64,000 nt of DNA from Lentzea sp. NEAU-D7 (GTDB lineage Bacteria > Actinomycetota > Actinomycetes > Mycobacteriales > Pseudonocardiaceae), in the NCBI RefSeq assembly GCF_026242055.1, contig NZ_JAPJDL010000008.1, positions 186,001-250,000 of the forward strand. The letters are read 5' to 3'. This document shows, piece after piece, positions 1 to 7,686 of this stretch. How positions within the stretch are numbered: position 1 is the stretch's first letter; the number at the start of each line of letters is the position of its first letter. A program made the position numbers and the translations under genes. The notes below the pieces were generated by a model. The model was given only the letters and a program-made list of their open reading frames with translations. It was not told where the DNA came from and made no database searches.

Positions 1-277
1 ACGGCTCGCCGTCATCGGTGGCGTAGGGGCTCATCGGCGACTCGTGGTCGAAACCGCGCACGTACGCCCCGGCGGCCGTGAACGTGACGGAGTACTCGTT
101 GCCCGAGCCGTCGTCCATGGACGCCAGTTCCTCACCAGGCACCCAAGCCGTGTCGAAGTCGTGGTGGCGGTCGTCGCTGTCGGGATCGAGCACGACGTCC
201 AGCACGGCCAGCGCACGGCACAGCGCACGCAGTTCCGGAATGGCGGGCAGCAGGCGGGCGACGTCGTAGGCGGTCAC
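1..277 (-). CDS. Conserved hypothetical protein, C-terminus beyond the window
   Basis: Read on the minus strand from a GTG at 277, the frame stays open to the window edge (92 codons), so the C-terminus is missing. A TTG at 289 is in frame but less likely. The visible part is acidic, with an aromatic stretch (GNEYSVTFTAAGAYVRGFDHE) and no signal peptide or membrane segment. The look is of a small cytoplasmic actinobacterial family of unknown function; I recognise no catalytic motif. It lies downstream of the disulfide-bond genes on the same strand with a 62-bp gap, so it could be co-transcribed with them. Confidence 0.6.
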   Translation of the reverse strand, partial: MTAYDVARLLPAIPELRALCRALAVLDVVLDPDSDDRHHDFDTAWVPGEELASMDDGSGNEYSVTFTAAGAYVRGFDHESPMSPYATDDGEP

Positions 278-339
278 ACCGGTATCCAAGCAGGGCCCCG
301 GCCTGACGTTCTCCGCGAACGCAGGCCGGGCCCTTGCCG

Positions 340-876
340 CTAGACGAGCGACGACCAGTAGAACCAGAACGCCTGCAGCACGCCGCCCGCGATCACCAGG
401 TACCACAGGATCAGCACGACGCTGTGGAGCTGGAACGTCGGCCTGATGTTGCGCAGCGTCGTGTACCAGAAGATCGGGATCGTCACCGCCCACACGACCA
501 CGCAGTACGGGCAGAGCGCGCCGATCTCGTACAGCGACTGGAAGATCAGCCAGTGCACGAACAGCACGCCGAACGTCACGCCGACCTGCAGCCCGATCCA
601 CACCCACGACGGCAGCGAGACCCCGGCCAGCAGCAGCACGCCCAGGGTCATCACCACCGCGAAGCCCGCGATGCCGAGCAGCGGGTTGGGGAACCCGAAC
701 AGCTCGGCCTGCGCGGTCTTCATGATCGAGCCGCAGCTCAGCACCGGGTTGATGCTGCACGTCGGCACGTAGAACGGGTCCTTGAGCAGCGCGATCTTCT
801 CGATCGTCAGCACGAACGACGCGAGCAGGCCGACGAACCCGCCGACCGCGAGGACCCAGGCGACGATCCGGTTCAC
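340..876 (-). CDS. Vitamin K epoxide reductase (VKOR) family membrane protein
   Basis: 178-residue polytopic membrane protein that should re-oxidise a DsbA-like partner and pass electrons to quinone. Four to five hydrophobic segments are visible. The VKOR cysteines are present: a loop pair in CSINPVLSCGS (near residue 35) and the active-site pair in the CPYC motif (near residue 115). The GTG start at 876 overlaps the stop of the upstream DsbA-like gene by 4 bases (GTGA), implying translational coupling. Length and motifs match bacterial VKOR homologs, which replace DsbB in actinobacteria. Confidence 0.93.
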   Translation of the reverse strand: MNRIVAWVLAVGGFVGLLASFVLTIEKIALLKDPFYVPTCSINPVLSCGSIMKTAQAELFGFPNPLLGIAGFAVVMTLGVLLLAGVSLPSWVWIGLQVGVTFGVLFVHWLIFQSLYEIGALCPYCVVVWAVTIPIFWYTTLRNIRPTFQLHSVVLILWYLVIAGGVLQAFWFYWSSLV

Positions 877-1469
877 GAACGCACCTTCTCGATCGCGGCC
901 TTCAGCGCGTCGTAGGTGGGCGCGCCGGTGAACTTGGTGCCGTTGATGAAGAACGTCGGCGTGCCGGTGACGCCGGCCTTGCTGCCCTCGGCGCGCTGGG
1001 CGAGCACGCGGTCGCGCAGCGCCGGGTCGTCCAGCGCCTTGTCGAACGCGGCCTGGTCGAGGCCGAGCTCCTGGGCGAAGCCGGTGAACACCGCGCGCTG
1101 CGAGGTCTGCTGACCACCCCACTCCTGCTGCGCGTCGAACATCACCCGGAACATCTCGTCCCGCTTGCCCTGCGCGCCCGCGGCCTCGACCGCGACGGCG
1201 GCCAGTTCGGCGTTGCGGTGGCTGGGAATGGGGAAGTGCCGCACGTCGAACGTCACGCGCTCGCCGTACTCGGTCTTCAACCTCTCCACGCTGGGGAAGG
1301 CGGCGCGGCACGACGGGCATTCGAGGTCGAGGTACTCGACGACGGTCACCTTGCCGTCGGCGGACGGGGGTGCCGCGGTGGTGTCGTTGCGGCTGAACAG
1401 GAGGAAACCGGCGACCACGACCGCCACGACGGCGACGATGATCAGGGACAGACGAGCATTCTTGGACAT
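873..1469 (-). CDS. DsbA-like thiol:disulfide interchange protein, membrane-anchored
   Basis: 198-residue protein with an N-terminal signal anchor (residues 7-25, hydrophobic) and an exported thioredoxin-fold domain. The active-site motif CPSC sits in YLDLECPSCRAAFP near residue 52, and the cis-proline loop (TGTPTFFING) lies near residue 170. It introduces disulfides into exported proteins and is recycled by the VKOR protein encoded directly downstream with a 4-base overlap. This DsbA/VKOR pair is the usual actinobacterial oxidative folding module. The ATG at 1469 gives the full signal anchor. Confidence 0.93.
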   Translation of the reverse strand: MSKNARLSLIIVAVVAVVVAGFLLFSRNDTTAAPPSADGKVTVVEYLDLECPSCRAAFPSVERLKTEYGERVTFDVRHFPIPSHRNAELAAVAVEAAGAQGKRDEMFRVMFDAQQEWGGQQTSQRAVFTGFAQELGLDQAAFDKALDDPALRDRVLAQRAEGSKAGVTGTPTFFINGTKFTGAPTYDALKAAIEKVRS

Positions 1470-1521
1470 GGCAGAACTCCACGTGTGGCGAAGGAAGACG
1501 GACCCGCGGAACGGGTTCGGT

Positions 1522-1893
1522 CTAGGCGCGCAGCACGCAGAGCTGCGTCAGCCGCACTTCCAGCCGGCGTGAAGGAGGGGACAGGACAGCGGGCAGGCGC
1601 GTCAGGAGCACCTGGAACGAGCCGGAGCGCCGCAGCACGGCGAACCCGATCAGCACGGCGAGCGCCACCACCAGGCAGGCTCCGGCGACGAGGATGCCCT
1701 CGATCAGCCCGCCGTCTTCGGTAGGTGTGGAGTGGGCGACCGCGTGGGTGCTCGACGTCGGGCACTGGGCGGTCCAGGCGAACTCCGCCTCGCACGGCGT
1801 GCCCTGCATCATCGCGATCCCGGCGACCAGCGCGAGCACGGCGAGGACCCGCGCGAGATACGCGCGGGTTCGCGAGCTGCGGGTGCCTGGCAC
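1522..1893 (-). CDS. Small two-TM membrane protein of unknown function
   Basis: 123 residues from a GTG at 1893, which lies beside a divergently transcribed gene. It has a first hydrophobic segment (YLARVLAVLALVAGIAMM), a Cys-containing outer loop (PCEAEF, AQCP), a second hydrophobic segment (GILVAGACLVVALAVLIGFAVL), and a basic tail ending in TQLCVLRA. The short C-terminal LCVLR end is shared by a family of small actinobacterial membrane proteins as I remember it; the function is unknown. It lies 52 bp upstream of the DsbA-like gene on the same strand, so the extracytoplasmic cysteines could be substrates of that pair (inference). Confidence 0.6.
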   Translation of the reverse strand: MPGTRSSRTRAYLARVLAVLALVAGIAMMQGTPCEAEFAWTAQCPTSSTHAVAHSTPTEDGGLIEGILVAGACLVVALAVLIGFAVLRRSGSFQVLLTRLPAVLSPPSRRLEVRLTQLCVLRA

Positions 1894-1932
1894 GTGATCC
1901 AGGGTAGCGATGTCGCGCCTAGGCTCGCGCAC

Positions 1933-2490
1933 ATGGGGGAGAAGCTGCACGAATCGGACAGGCTCGTGATCGCCGGCCAGCCGGTGCCGGAGGAACTGGC
2001 GCCGCTCGACAAGACAGCGGGCGGATGCATTCCCGGTCTACTGCACGCCTACCTGCCGTTGAGCCCCGGCGCGCAGGCCGAGGTGCGCGCACTCGTGCGG
2101 TCCGTTCCTCAGCGGAACCGCACGAGTCCCGAGAACATCCTGGCCAGGATCGACGGCGAAGGCCCCGGCCCGCTCGTGTTGGGCCTGCTGCGCAACCGGA
2201 ACATGAACCAGGCCGCCGTCGCCAAGTCGGTCTACGTGGTGACCACGGGCCGCCGCTTCTGGGCGGCCTCCACCTACGCGAGGATCGGCCACGGCCTCAA
2301 GGAACTCACGCCTGATCTGCTCGGCGATCTCTCCGCCCTGCTCGACGTCCCCACCGCCGATCTTGCGACGCTGACCGGAATCATGCCGGACCCCGCCCCG
2401 GCGGACGTGGGCGACCTCGTCTGGGACGCTCGGCGCCTCACCCGTGACCAGATCGAACACATCACCGAGTCCGCCAAGTCGCTCGCCTAG
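1933..2490 (+). CDS. Conserved protein of unknown function, possibly a regulator
   Basis: 185 residues, soluble, from an ATG at 1933. The second half (NMNQAAVAKSVYVVTTGRRF, then RIGHGLKELTPDLLGDLSALLD) resembles the regions that follow helix-turn-helix domains in some XRE-type regulators, but no convincing HTH is visible. It is divergent from the small membrane protein and convergent with the carboxylesterase: the two TAG stops occupy 2487-2490 and overlap by two bases. Function not recognised. Confidence 0.7.
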   Translation: MGEKLHESDRLVIAGQPVPEELAPLDKTAGGCIPGLLHAYLPLSPGAQAEVRALVRSVPQRNRTSPENILARIDGEGPGPLVLGLLRNRNMNQAAVAKSVYVVTTGRRFWAASTYARIGHGLKELTPDLLGDLSALLDVPTADLATLTGIMPDPAPADVGDLVWDARRLTRDQIEHITESAKSLA

Positions 2491-3971
2491 TTCCAGAACG
2501 CCAGCCGGTGCTCGGCCGCGTAGTCGACGGGCCCGATCGCGCCCGGAGCCAGTGACTGCACGTACTGCCCCTCCGAGAACCGCGGCCACCCCGGCGTCCC
2601 GGTGCGGGCGAAGTCCGTCCACGCCTTGATCATGTGGTCGGACAGGCCGCGGTCCTTGGTGAAGTCCCCGTCGGGGAACAGGTAGTCGATGTCCGACGAG
2701 TGGTTCGCGCCGTGCAGCTCTTTCGGCAGCTCGGGGTTCGTGGCCGCGTTGCGGTCCGCGAACTCGAACGCGTAGACGGGCGCCTTCTTCGCGTAGAGCG
2801 TGTTCTGCCGGAACGTCGCACGCGCCCACACGCGGTCTGTCAGCAGCGTCGCCCACGCCTGTTTCGGCGAGGCGAACGCGCTGGCCGGGTACTCGCGCTC
2901 GATCTCGGCCGCGCGGTCGGGGAACGCCTCCCGCACGAGCCGTGAGTAGTCCTCGGCGGACATCGGGTCCGGCCGGAACAGGCCGACGAAGCTGTTGTGC
3001 TCGTCGCGCGTCGCGCCGGCCAGGATCGGCACGTCGGCGAACTCACCCGACTCCAGCGACTCGGCCGGGAGCCGCGGCAGGACTGAACCGCCGTAGCCGG
3101 TGGACTGGAAGATGTTCATGATCTGCGGGTAGGCCAGCAGCTTCTCCACTGGCAGCCGCCGCAGGCACTCGACGTCCGCGCAGCCCAGTTCGGAGCTGAT
3201 CATCGCGCCGATCTCCTGGATCTCCGGCACCGGCCGCCACGCGAGCGACGGCAACGCCTCCAGGTCCGGGAACCAGGCGCCGCGAGGGACGTCGACCAGC
3301 GTGAACGAGCTGTGCATGATCGCCTTGTGGAACAGCGGCCGCTGACCGATCAGGTGGGCGCCGACCGCGGTCGCGCCGAACGACACCCCGAACAGCGTCA
3401 CGTTGCCCGGATCTCCGCCGAAAGCGGTGATCGTGCGTTGGACCCACTCCAACGCCGCGCGCTGGTCCAGCAGCCCGAACTCGCCGGAGTGCTCCAGGCC
3501 CGGAAGCCCGAACCCGCCGAACACGCCCATGCGGTAGTTGAACGTCACCACGACGACATCGCCCTGCCGGGCAAGGCGTTCCGCGTCGAAGTAGTGCCCG
3601 GCGCCGATCGCGCCGTCGCCGTGCACCCACACCAGCACGGGCTTGCGGCCGGTGGTCGACGGCGTCGTGACGTTGGCGAACAGGCAGTCCTCGTTCGTGC
3701 TCTTCGTTTCCGAGTAGCTGGACCCGACCTGCGGACACGGACTGCCAGGCTCGAAGGCCTCCCGCACCCCGCTCCAGGCCGCGGCGCGCACCGGCGGCTT
3801 CCACCGCTCCGCCACGGCGTACGGGACTCCCTGGAACCGCAGGTGCCCGTCGCGCTGTTCCCCCTTCAGCAGTCCGGCGTCGGTCATGACCACGTCCGAC
3901 GGCATGGCTTCCCCCTTTCCGCATGCGCTGAGCAGCAGCAATACGGCGACCAACAACGTGCCCCGACGCAT
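2487..3971 (-). CDS. Carboxylesterase type B, secreted lipoprotein
   Basis: 494-residue esterase/lipase of the type B (cholinesterase-like) alpha/beta-hydrolase family. It begins with a lipoprotein signal peptide (LLLLSACGKG, lipobox Cys near residue 17), so it is probably anchored outside the cell. Visible elements: oxyanion loop VWVHGDGAIGAG, nucleophile elbow GVSFG (the usual GESAG is replaced), an acidic residue in TRDEHNS and the His region HGANHSSDIDYLF. The ATG at 3971 follows the TetR stop with a 2-base gap, so the two form one operon. The natural substrate is unknown; the repressor suggests induction by an ester compound. Confidence 0.9.
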   Translation of the reverse strand: MRRGTLLVAVLLLLSACGKGEAMPSDVVMTDAGLLKGEQRDGHLRFQGVPYAVAERWKPPVRAAAWSGVREAFEPGSPCPQVGSSYSETKSTNEDCLFANVTTPSTTGRKPVLVWVHGDGAIGAGHYFDAERLARQGDVVVVTFNYRMGVFGGFGLPGLEHSGEFGLLDQRAALEWVQRTITAFGGDPGNVTLFGVSFGATAVGAHLIGQRPLFHKAIMHSSFTLVDVPRGAWFPDLEALPSLAWRPVPEIQEIGAMISSELGCADVECLRRLPVEKLLAYPQIMNIFQSTGYGGSVLPRLPAESLESGEFADVPILAGATRDEHNSFVGLFRPDPMSAEDYSRLVREAFPDRAAEIEREYPASAFASPKQAWATLLTDRVWARATFRQNTLYAKKAPVYAFEFADRNAATNPELPKELHGANHSSDIDYLFPDGDFTKDRGLSDHMIKAWTDFARTGTPGWPRFSEGQYVQSLAPGAIGPVDYAAEHRLAFWN

Positions 3972-3973
3972 GA

Positions 3974-4540
3974 TCAACCCCCTGTGGCCAGGTCGACGGC
4001 CGCGACCAACTCCCGTTCGCAGACGTCGAGATCGAGTGACCCGGACCGCAGCACGACGCCGTTGCGCATCGCGAGGACGAACACCGCCATCACGTCCGGG
4101 TCGAACACGCGGAACTCGCCGGCCTGCTGGCCCTGCCTGAGCAGGTCGGCGAGCGCCACGTGATCGGAGTCGGCGATGCCCCCGTCCGTCACCGCCGCGT
4201 GTGCCCTGATCCGCAGGAACGCCACCATGTCCGCGCGGTGCTCGCGCAGGAACGCGATGTTGGCGACCAGGAACGCCCGCAGCTCCTCGCGAGCGCTCGC
4301 CTGGCCCATCCGCGCACGCACGAATCCTTGGAAGCGCTCCAAGATGTTCGCGAACACGACGTCGACGAGCTCCTGCTTGTTCCTGAAGTGGTACGAGATC
4401 AGCCCTGTGCTGCTCAGCCCCGCACGCGCCGCGATGGCCTTGAACGACGTCTCCGCGTAGTCCAGCTCCGCGATCGTGGCGATCGCCGCCGCCACGATCT
4501 GCGCCCGCCGAGCCTGCTCGGTCACGGACTTTGCTCGCAT
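3974..4540 (-). CDS. TetR/AcrR family transcriptional repressor
   Basis: 188 residues from the ATG at 4540; a TTG at 4546 is an alternative. The N-terminal HTH is clear (IVAAAIATIAELDYAETSFK, then IAARAGLSSTGLISYHF), followed by an all-helical ligand-binding domain. It is the first gene of a two-gene operon with the carboxylesterase. An inverted repeat with arms TTTGCTC and GAGCAAA spans its own start codon, so autorepression is likely. The divergent gene at 4598 starts 58 bp away and could be under the same control. Confidence 0.9.
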   Translation of the reverse strand: MRAKSVTEQARRAQIVAAAIATIAELDYAETSFKAIAARAGLSSTGLISYHFRNKQELVDVVFANILERFQGFVRARMGQASAREELRAFLVANIAFLREHRADMVAFLRIRAHAAVTDGGIADSDHVALADLLRQGQQAGEFRVFDPDVMAVFVLAMRNGVVLRSGSLDLDVCERELVAAVDLATGG

Positions 4541-4568
4541 GAGCAAAAGTTAGCACGCCTGAGCAAAA
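4530..4568. promoter_or_regulatory. Likely TetR operator covering the start codon
   Basis: Perfect 7-bp arms TTTGCTC (4530-4536) and GAGCAAA (4541-4547) flank GCAT, which includes the start codon of the TetR gene. A second copy of the right half, GAGCAAAA, starts at 4561, exactly 20 bases after the first (4541), about two helical turns. The layout fits a repressor binding its own promoter and start region. Confidence 0.6.
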
Positions 4569-4597
4569 CCAGGTGCGCTCGTCGTTAGGATCGGCTT

Positions 4598-4963
4598 GTG
4601 ACCAGGAGATCTCCGCAGGAGAAGAAGGCGCTGAGCTACGCCAGGGACGCCCGCAACTCTTACGGACAGAACGACAAGGCCTCCCGCAAGGCCATCGCCA
4701 GGCGCAAGCGCGTCAACGCGCGGGCGGACCGGCGACGCGAGCACGTGGTGCTCGTGCAGGCCCTTCCCGATGACATCGACTCCGAGCTCAAGCGCGAACG
4801 TCTCCCGTCGAGGCGCTGGCGCAAGTTCGCGGACGCACCACTCGCCGACGTCGTGGCCGGCAAGCTGCGGTGGCGAGCCGCCGCAGGCATCATCGACGAG
4901 GACCACGCGGAAGTGAAGATCTCCAACATGCCCCGGGTCAGTCGCCGGACGCCCTGGAAGTGA
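4598..4963 (+). CDS. Small basic conserved hypothetical protein
   Basis: 121 residues from a GTG at 4598. The first half is very rich in Arg and Lys (KASRKAIARRKRVNARADRR), suggesting nucleic-acid binding; the second half is mixed. No signal peptide or known motif. It is divergent from the TetR gene and convergent with the alcohol dehydrogenase. The frame is favoured because the antisense frames break up and codon use is GC3-rich throughout. Confidence 0.65.
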   Translation: MTRRSPQEKKALSYARDARNSYGQNDKASRKAIARRKRVNARADRRREHVVLVQALPDDIDSELKRERLPSRRWRKFADAPLADVVAGKLRWRAAAGIIDEDHAEVKISNMPRVSRRTPWK

Positions 4964-4982
4964 CCAGCGCTGCCACGGCACG

Positions 4983-6014
4983 TCAGTCCAGGTCGGACAG
5001 GTCGAGGACGAACCGGTACCGCACGTCGCCGCGGTCGAGCTGGTCGAGGGCCTCGCCGACGCGGGCGGACGGCAGGACCTCGACGTCGGCGGTGATGCCG
5101 CGGGTGGCGCAGAACTCCAGCATGGCGGCGGTGGCGGGAAGACCGCCGCTGCCACCGGAGCTCAGCTTCTTGCGGCCGAGGAGCAGGTCCATCGTCTCGA
5201 CGGTGACGCCGCCGAGGTAGCCGACCTGGCTGAGCGTCCCGTCGACGGCCACCAGGCGCAGGTAGGGGCCGAGGTCGTGGGGGACCGGGATGGTGTCGAT
5301 GAGGACGTCGAACCTGTCGCGGGCCGCCTCGGTGCTGTCCGGGTCGCTGGAGACGACGACGTCACGGGCGCCGAGCCGGATCGCGTCGCTCGCGCGGTCG
5401 GCCGACCGGCTCACGACCGACACCTCCGCACCCAGCGCGGCGGCGAACTTGACCGCGAGGTGCCCCAGCCCGCCCAGGCCGGCCACCGCCACGCGCGTTC
5501 CGGGACCCACTCCCAGGGCGCGCAACGGCTCCCACACCGTGATCCCCGCGCACAGCAACGGCGCCGCGGCGGCCGGGTCCAGCCCGGACGGCAGGGGATG
5601 GGCGAACCGGTCGCGGACCACGTACTCGCGGGAGAAACCGCCCAGCGTCGTCGTCCCGTCGTGGCGGTCTGTCCCGCCGTAGGTGAGCGTCGGGAACTCG
5701 CGGCAGAAGTTCTCCTGGCCCGCCGCGCACATCGAGCAGACGCCGCAGGAGTCGACGATGTTGCCGACCGCGACCGGATCGCCGACCCGGAAGGCGGTCA
5801 CGTCGGGACCGACGTCCACGACCACGCCGGTGAACTCGTGACCCGGCACGAGCGCGTGCTCGCCGTTGTGGGCGCGCAGCGAGTGCAGGTCGGTGTGGCA
5901 GACCCCGCAGAAGTCGACGCGCACCGCGATGTCGTCGCGCCGCAGGTCACGGCGGGACAGCTCCACGCGCTGCAACGTGTCTCCGTCGGCCTGCCAGCCG
6001 GTGGTGCTCCGCAT
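4983..6014 (-). CDS. Zinc-dependent alcohol dehydrogenase (MDR superfamily)
   Basis: 343 residues, NAD(P)-dependent medium-chain dehydrogenase. Catalytic zinc ligands are visible in FCGVCHTD and PGHEF; the structural zinc motif is the four-Cys loop CGVCSMCAAGQENFC near residue 100. The Rossmann motif GLGGLGHLAVKFA follows near residue 178. It resembles the cinnamyl-alcohol/AdhC-type branch acting on aldehydes and primary alcohols. It is divergent from a TetR gene with two operator-like repeats between them, which points to substrate-induced expression. The ATG at 6014 is the only good start before the intergenic dyads. Confidence 0.92.
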   Translation of the reverse strand: MRSTTGWQADGDTLQRVELSRRDLRRDDIAVRVDFCGVCHTDLHSLRAHNGEHALVPGHEFTGVVVDVGPDVTAFRVGDPVAVGNIVDSCGVCSMCAAGQENFCREFPTLTYGGTDRHDGTTTLGGFSREYVVRDRFAHPLPSGLDPAAAAPLLCAGITVWEPLRALGVGPGTRVAVAGLGGLGHLAVKFAAALGAEVSVVSRSADRASDAIRLGARDVVVSSDPDSTEAARDRFDVLIDTIPVPHDLGPYLRLVAVDGTLSQVGYLGGVTVETMDLLLGRKKLSSGGSGGLPATAAMLEFCATRGITADVEVLPSARVGEALDQLDRGDVRYRFVLDLSDLD

Positions 6015-6029
6015 GATTCCCCTTAAACA

Positions 6030-6090
6030 GACTGTTCGGTCTATTTTAGAGTAGGCAGAGACGTCGGAAAAGTAAACCGACTGGTCTGTC
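6030..6090. promoter_or_regulatory. Pair of TetR operator-like sites
   Basis: Two 12-bp sites, GACTGTTCGGTC (6030-6041) and GACTGGTCTGTC (6079-6090), agree at 10 of 12 positions and each is an imperfect dyad with GAC/GTC ends. They lie in the 90-bp gap between the divergent dehydrogenase and TetR genes, one near each start, and so could control both promoters. Confidence 0.6.
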
Positions 6091-6104
6091 GATACAGTGC
6101 TTCC

Positions 6105-6692
6105 ATGTCCGACCAGCAGCTGACCGCCCGTGGCGCGGCCACGCGGCAACGCATCATCGACGTGGCCACCCGCGAGTTCGCCGAGCACGGCATCGCCGGA
6201 GCCCGCATCGAACGGGTCGTCGCCGCGGCGCGCACCAACAAGGCCCAGCTCTACGCCTACTTCGGCAACAAGGACGGGCTGTTCGACGCGATCTTCTTCG
6301 GCTCGCTGGAGCGGATCGTCAACGTCGTGCCCATCAACGCAGCCGACCTGGCCGACTGGGCCGTGCGCCTCTACGACGAGTACCTCGGGCGCCCCGAACT
6401 CATCCGGCTCGCGACCTGGGCCCGCCTCGAACGACGCCCCACCGGTCACCTGGTCGCCGACGTCGATCGCCTGGACCGGAGCAAGCTCCAGGCGATCGCC
6501 GAGGCGCAGCAGGCGGGGCTGGTCCGCGACGGCGACCCCTTCGACCTGATGGCCATGGTCATCGCCATGTCGATGGCGTGGTCCCCGGTCAGCAACGTGT
6601 ACGCGGCCACGTCCGACGAGCCCGCCGAGACCCACGACCGCCGCCGGGACTTCCTGCGCGACAGCGTCCGCCGCGCCGTCGCGCCGGCCTAG
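6105..6692 (+). CDS. TetR family transcriptional regulator
   Basis: 195 residues. The N-terminal HTH (RQRIIDVATREFAEHGIAGA, then IERVVAAARTNKAQLYAYFGNKD) is typical; the C-terminal part resembles TetR proteins with a compact helical ligand domain. It is divergent from the zinc alcohol dehydrogenase and is its probable regulator, through the two GACTG-type dyads in the shared 90-bp promoter region. The ATG at 6105 lies 15 bases after the second dyad. Confidence 0.92.
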   Translation: MSDQQLTARGAATRQRIIDVATREFAEHGIAGARIERVVAAARTNKAQLYAYFGNKDGLFDAIFFGSLERIVNVVPINAADLADWAVRLYDEYLGRPELIRLATWARLERRPTGHLVADVDRLDRSKLQAIAEAQQAGLVRDGDPFDLMAMVIAMSMAWSPVSNVYAATSDEPAETHDRRRDFLRDSVRRAVAPA

Positions 6693-6775
6693 ACCGAGCA
6701 AGGAAGGCGTGAGCGACGTCGACCTCGCCAAGTTGCTGGGGCTGTTGCATGCCTGGCGACGTCGTTCCACCCACG

Positions 6776-6843
6776 GGTTGCGCAACTAAAGGTTGCGCTA
6801 CATGGGTAAGCCGTTTAGGTTGAAGCGCAACCGATGGTTGCAC
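6776..6843. promoter_or_regulatory. GGTTGCGC repeat cluster upstream of the SRPBCC-ArsR operon
   Basis: The motif GGTTGCGC occurs at 6776 (inside the palindrome GTTGCGCAAC, 6777-6786) and 6791, its inverse AGCGCAACC at 6824-6832, and GGTTGCAC at 6836. The copies at 6791-6799 and 6824-6832 form perfect 9-bp inverted arms. The cluster ends 20 bp before the operon start and is the best candidate operator for the operon-encoded ArsR protein. Confidence 0.55.
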
Positions 6844-6862
6844 TTCGAACGAGGAGAACGGC

Positions 6863-7327
6863 GTGGAACACGGAAGCATCGAACGCGAGCTGCGCATCGA
6901 CGCCAGCCCTGAGGTGGTCTACGAGGTGGTCAGCTCTCCTGAGCACCTGCGCGAGTGGTGGCCCGACGAAGCCGAGCTCGACCCCGTACCCGGCGGCACC
7001 GGCACGATCACCTTCGGCGACCCGGCCTCTCCGGACGCGAAGGTCGAACACCTCACGGTCGTCGAGGCCGACCCGCCCCGCCGGTTCGCGTTCCGCTGGA
7101 TCTACGACCGGGGCGCGTCGGCGGCGCCGGGCAACTCGCTGCTCGTCACGATCGACCTCGTGCCCTCCGGCGGCGGCACACTGCTGCGCTTCAAGGAGAC
7201 CGGGTTCCGGGAGCGCGGCTGGGAGGCCGCCGTGCTGGAGCAGGCCTACGCCGATCACGTCCGGGGCTGGGACCACTTCCTGCCGCGTCTCGTCGCGCGT
7301 GCCGACAGCCTGGTCGCGCGGCCGTGA
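6863..7327 (+). CDS. SRPBCC (AHSA1/START-like) ligand-binding protein
   Basis: 154 residues, GTG start at 6863 with GAGGAG upstream. The START-like fold shows in IERELRIDASPEVVYEVVSSPEHLREWWP at the N-terminus and the closing helix HVRGWDHFLPRLVARADSL. Such proteins bind small hydrophobic ligands; no catalytic role can be read. It is the first gene of a three-gene operon with an ArsR regulator (4-base overlap) and a second SRPBCC protein, an arrangement common in actinomycetes whose ligand is unknown. Confidence 0.9.
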   Translation: MEHGSIERELRIDASPEVVYEVVSSPEHLREWWPDEAELDPVPGGTGTITFGDPASPDAKVEHLTVVEADPPRRFAFRWIYDRGASAAPGNSLLVTIDLVPSGGGTLLRFKETGFRERGWEAAVLEQAYADHVRGWDHFLPRLVARADSLVARP

Positions 7328-7686
7328 GCGCGGCGATCGACGACGACCTCTGGTCCGCGGTGGGCGATCCGACCCGCCGCCGGATGCTCGACCTGCTGCT
7401 GAGCGACGGGGGCGGCACCGCGACCACGCTGAGCGAGCGGCTCCCGGTCACCCGGCAGGCGGTCGCCAAGCATCTCGGCGTGCTCGACCGCGTCGGACTG
7501 GTGCACGCGATGCCGGCCGGACGCGAGCGCCGCTACGAGGTGGACGAGGCGCAGCTCGCCCGCGCGGTCGCCCAGCTGACCGCGGTCGGCACCACCTGGG
7601 ACGCCCGGCTGCAGCGGATCAAGCGGATCGCCGAGCGGATCCAGCGCGGCACAGCGGATCGAGAGACAGGACCGGACCAGCCATGA
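7324..7686 (+). CDS. ArsR family winged-helix regulator
   Basis: 120 residues from the GTG at 7324, overlapping the upstream stop (GTGA). The winged-helix core is clear: DLWSAVGDPTRRRMLDLLL, then LPVTRQAVAKHLGVLDRVGLV and the wing RERRYEV. It lacks the metal-binding Cys motifs of ArsR/SmtB sensors and fits the subgroup that accompanies SRPBCC proteins. It overlaps the next gene by 4 bases (ATGA), so all three are translationally coupled. The probable target is its own promoter, through the GGTTGCGC repeats. Confidence 0.92.
   Translation: MSAAIDDDLWSAVGDPTRRRMLDLLLSDGGGTATTLSERLPVTRQAVAKHLGVLDRVGLVHAMPAGRERRYEVDEAQLARAVAQLTAVGTTWDARLQRIKRIAERIQRGTADRETGPDQP

Noticed and set aside
6709..6789. 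26-codon ORF (GTG, with AAGGAAGG upstream) after the TetR gene
   Set aside because: It has a good ribosome site but is very short, and its end is part of the GGTTGCGC operator repeats; no support that it is translated.
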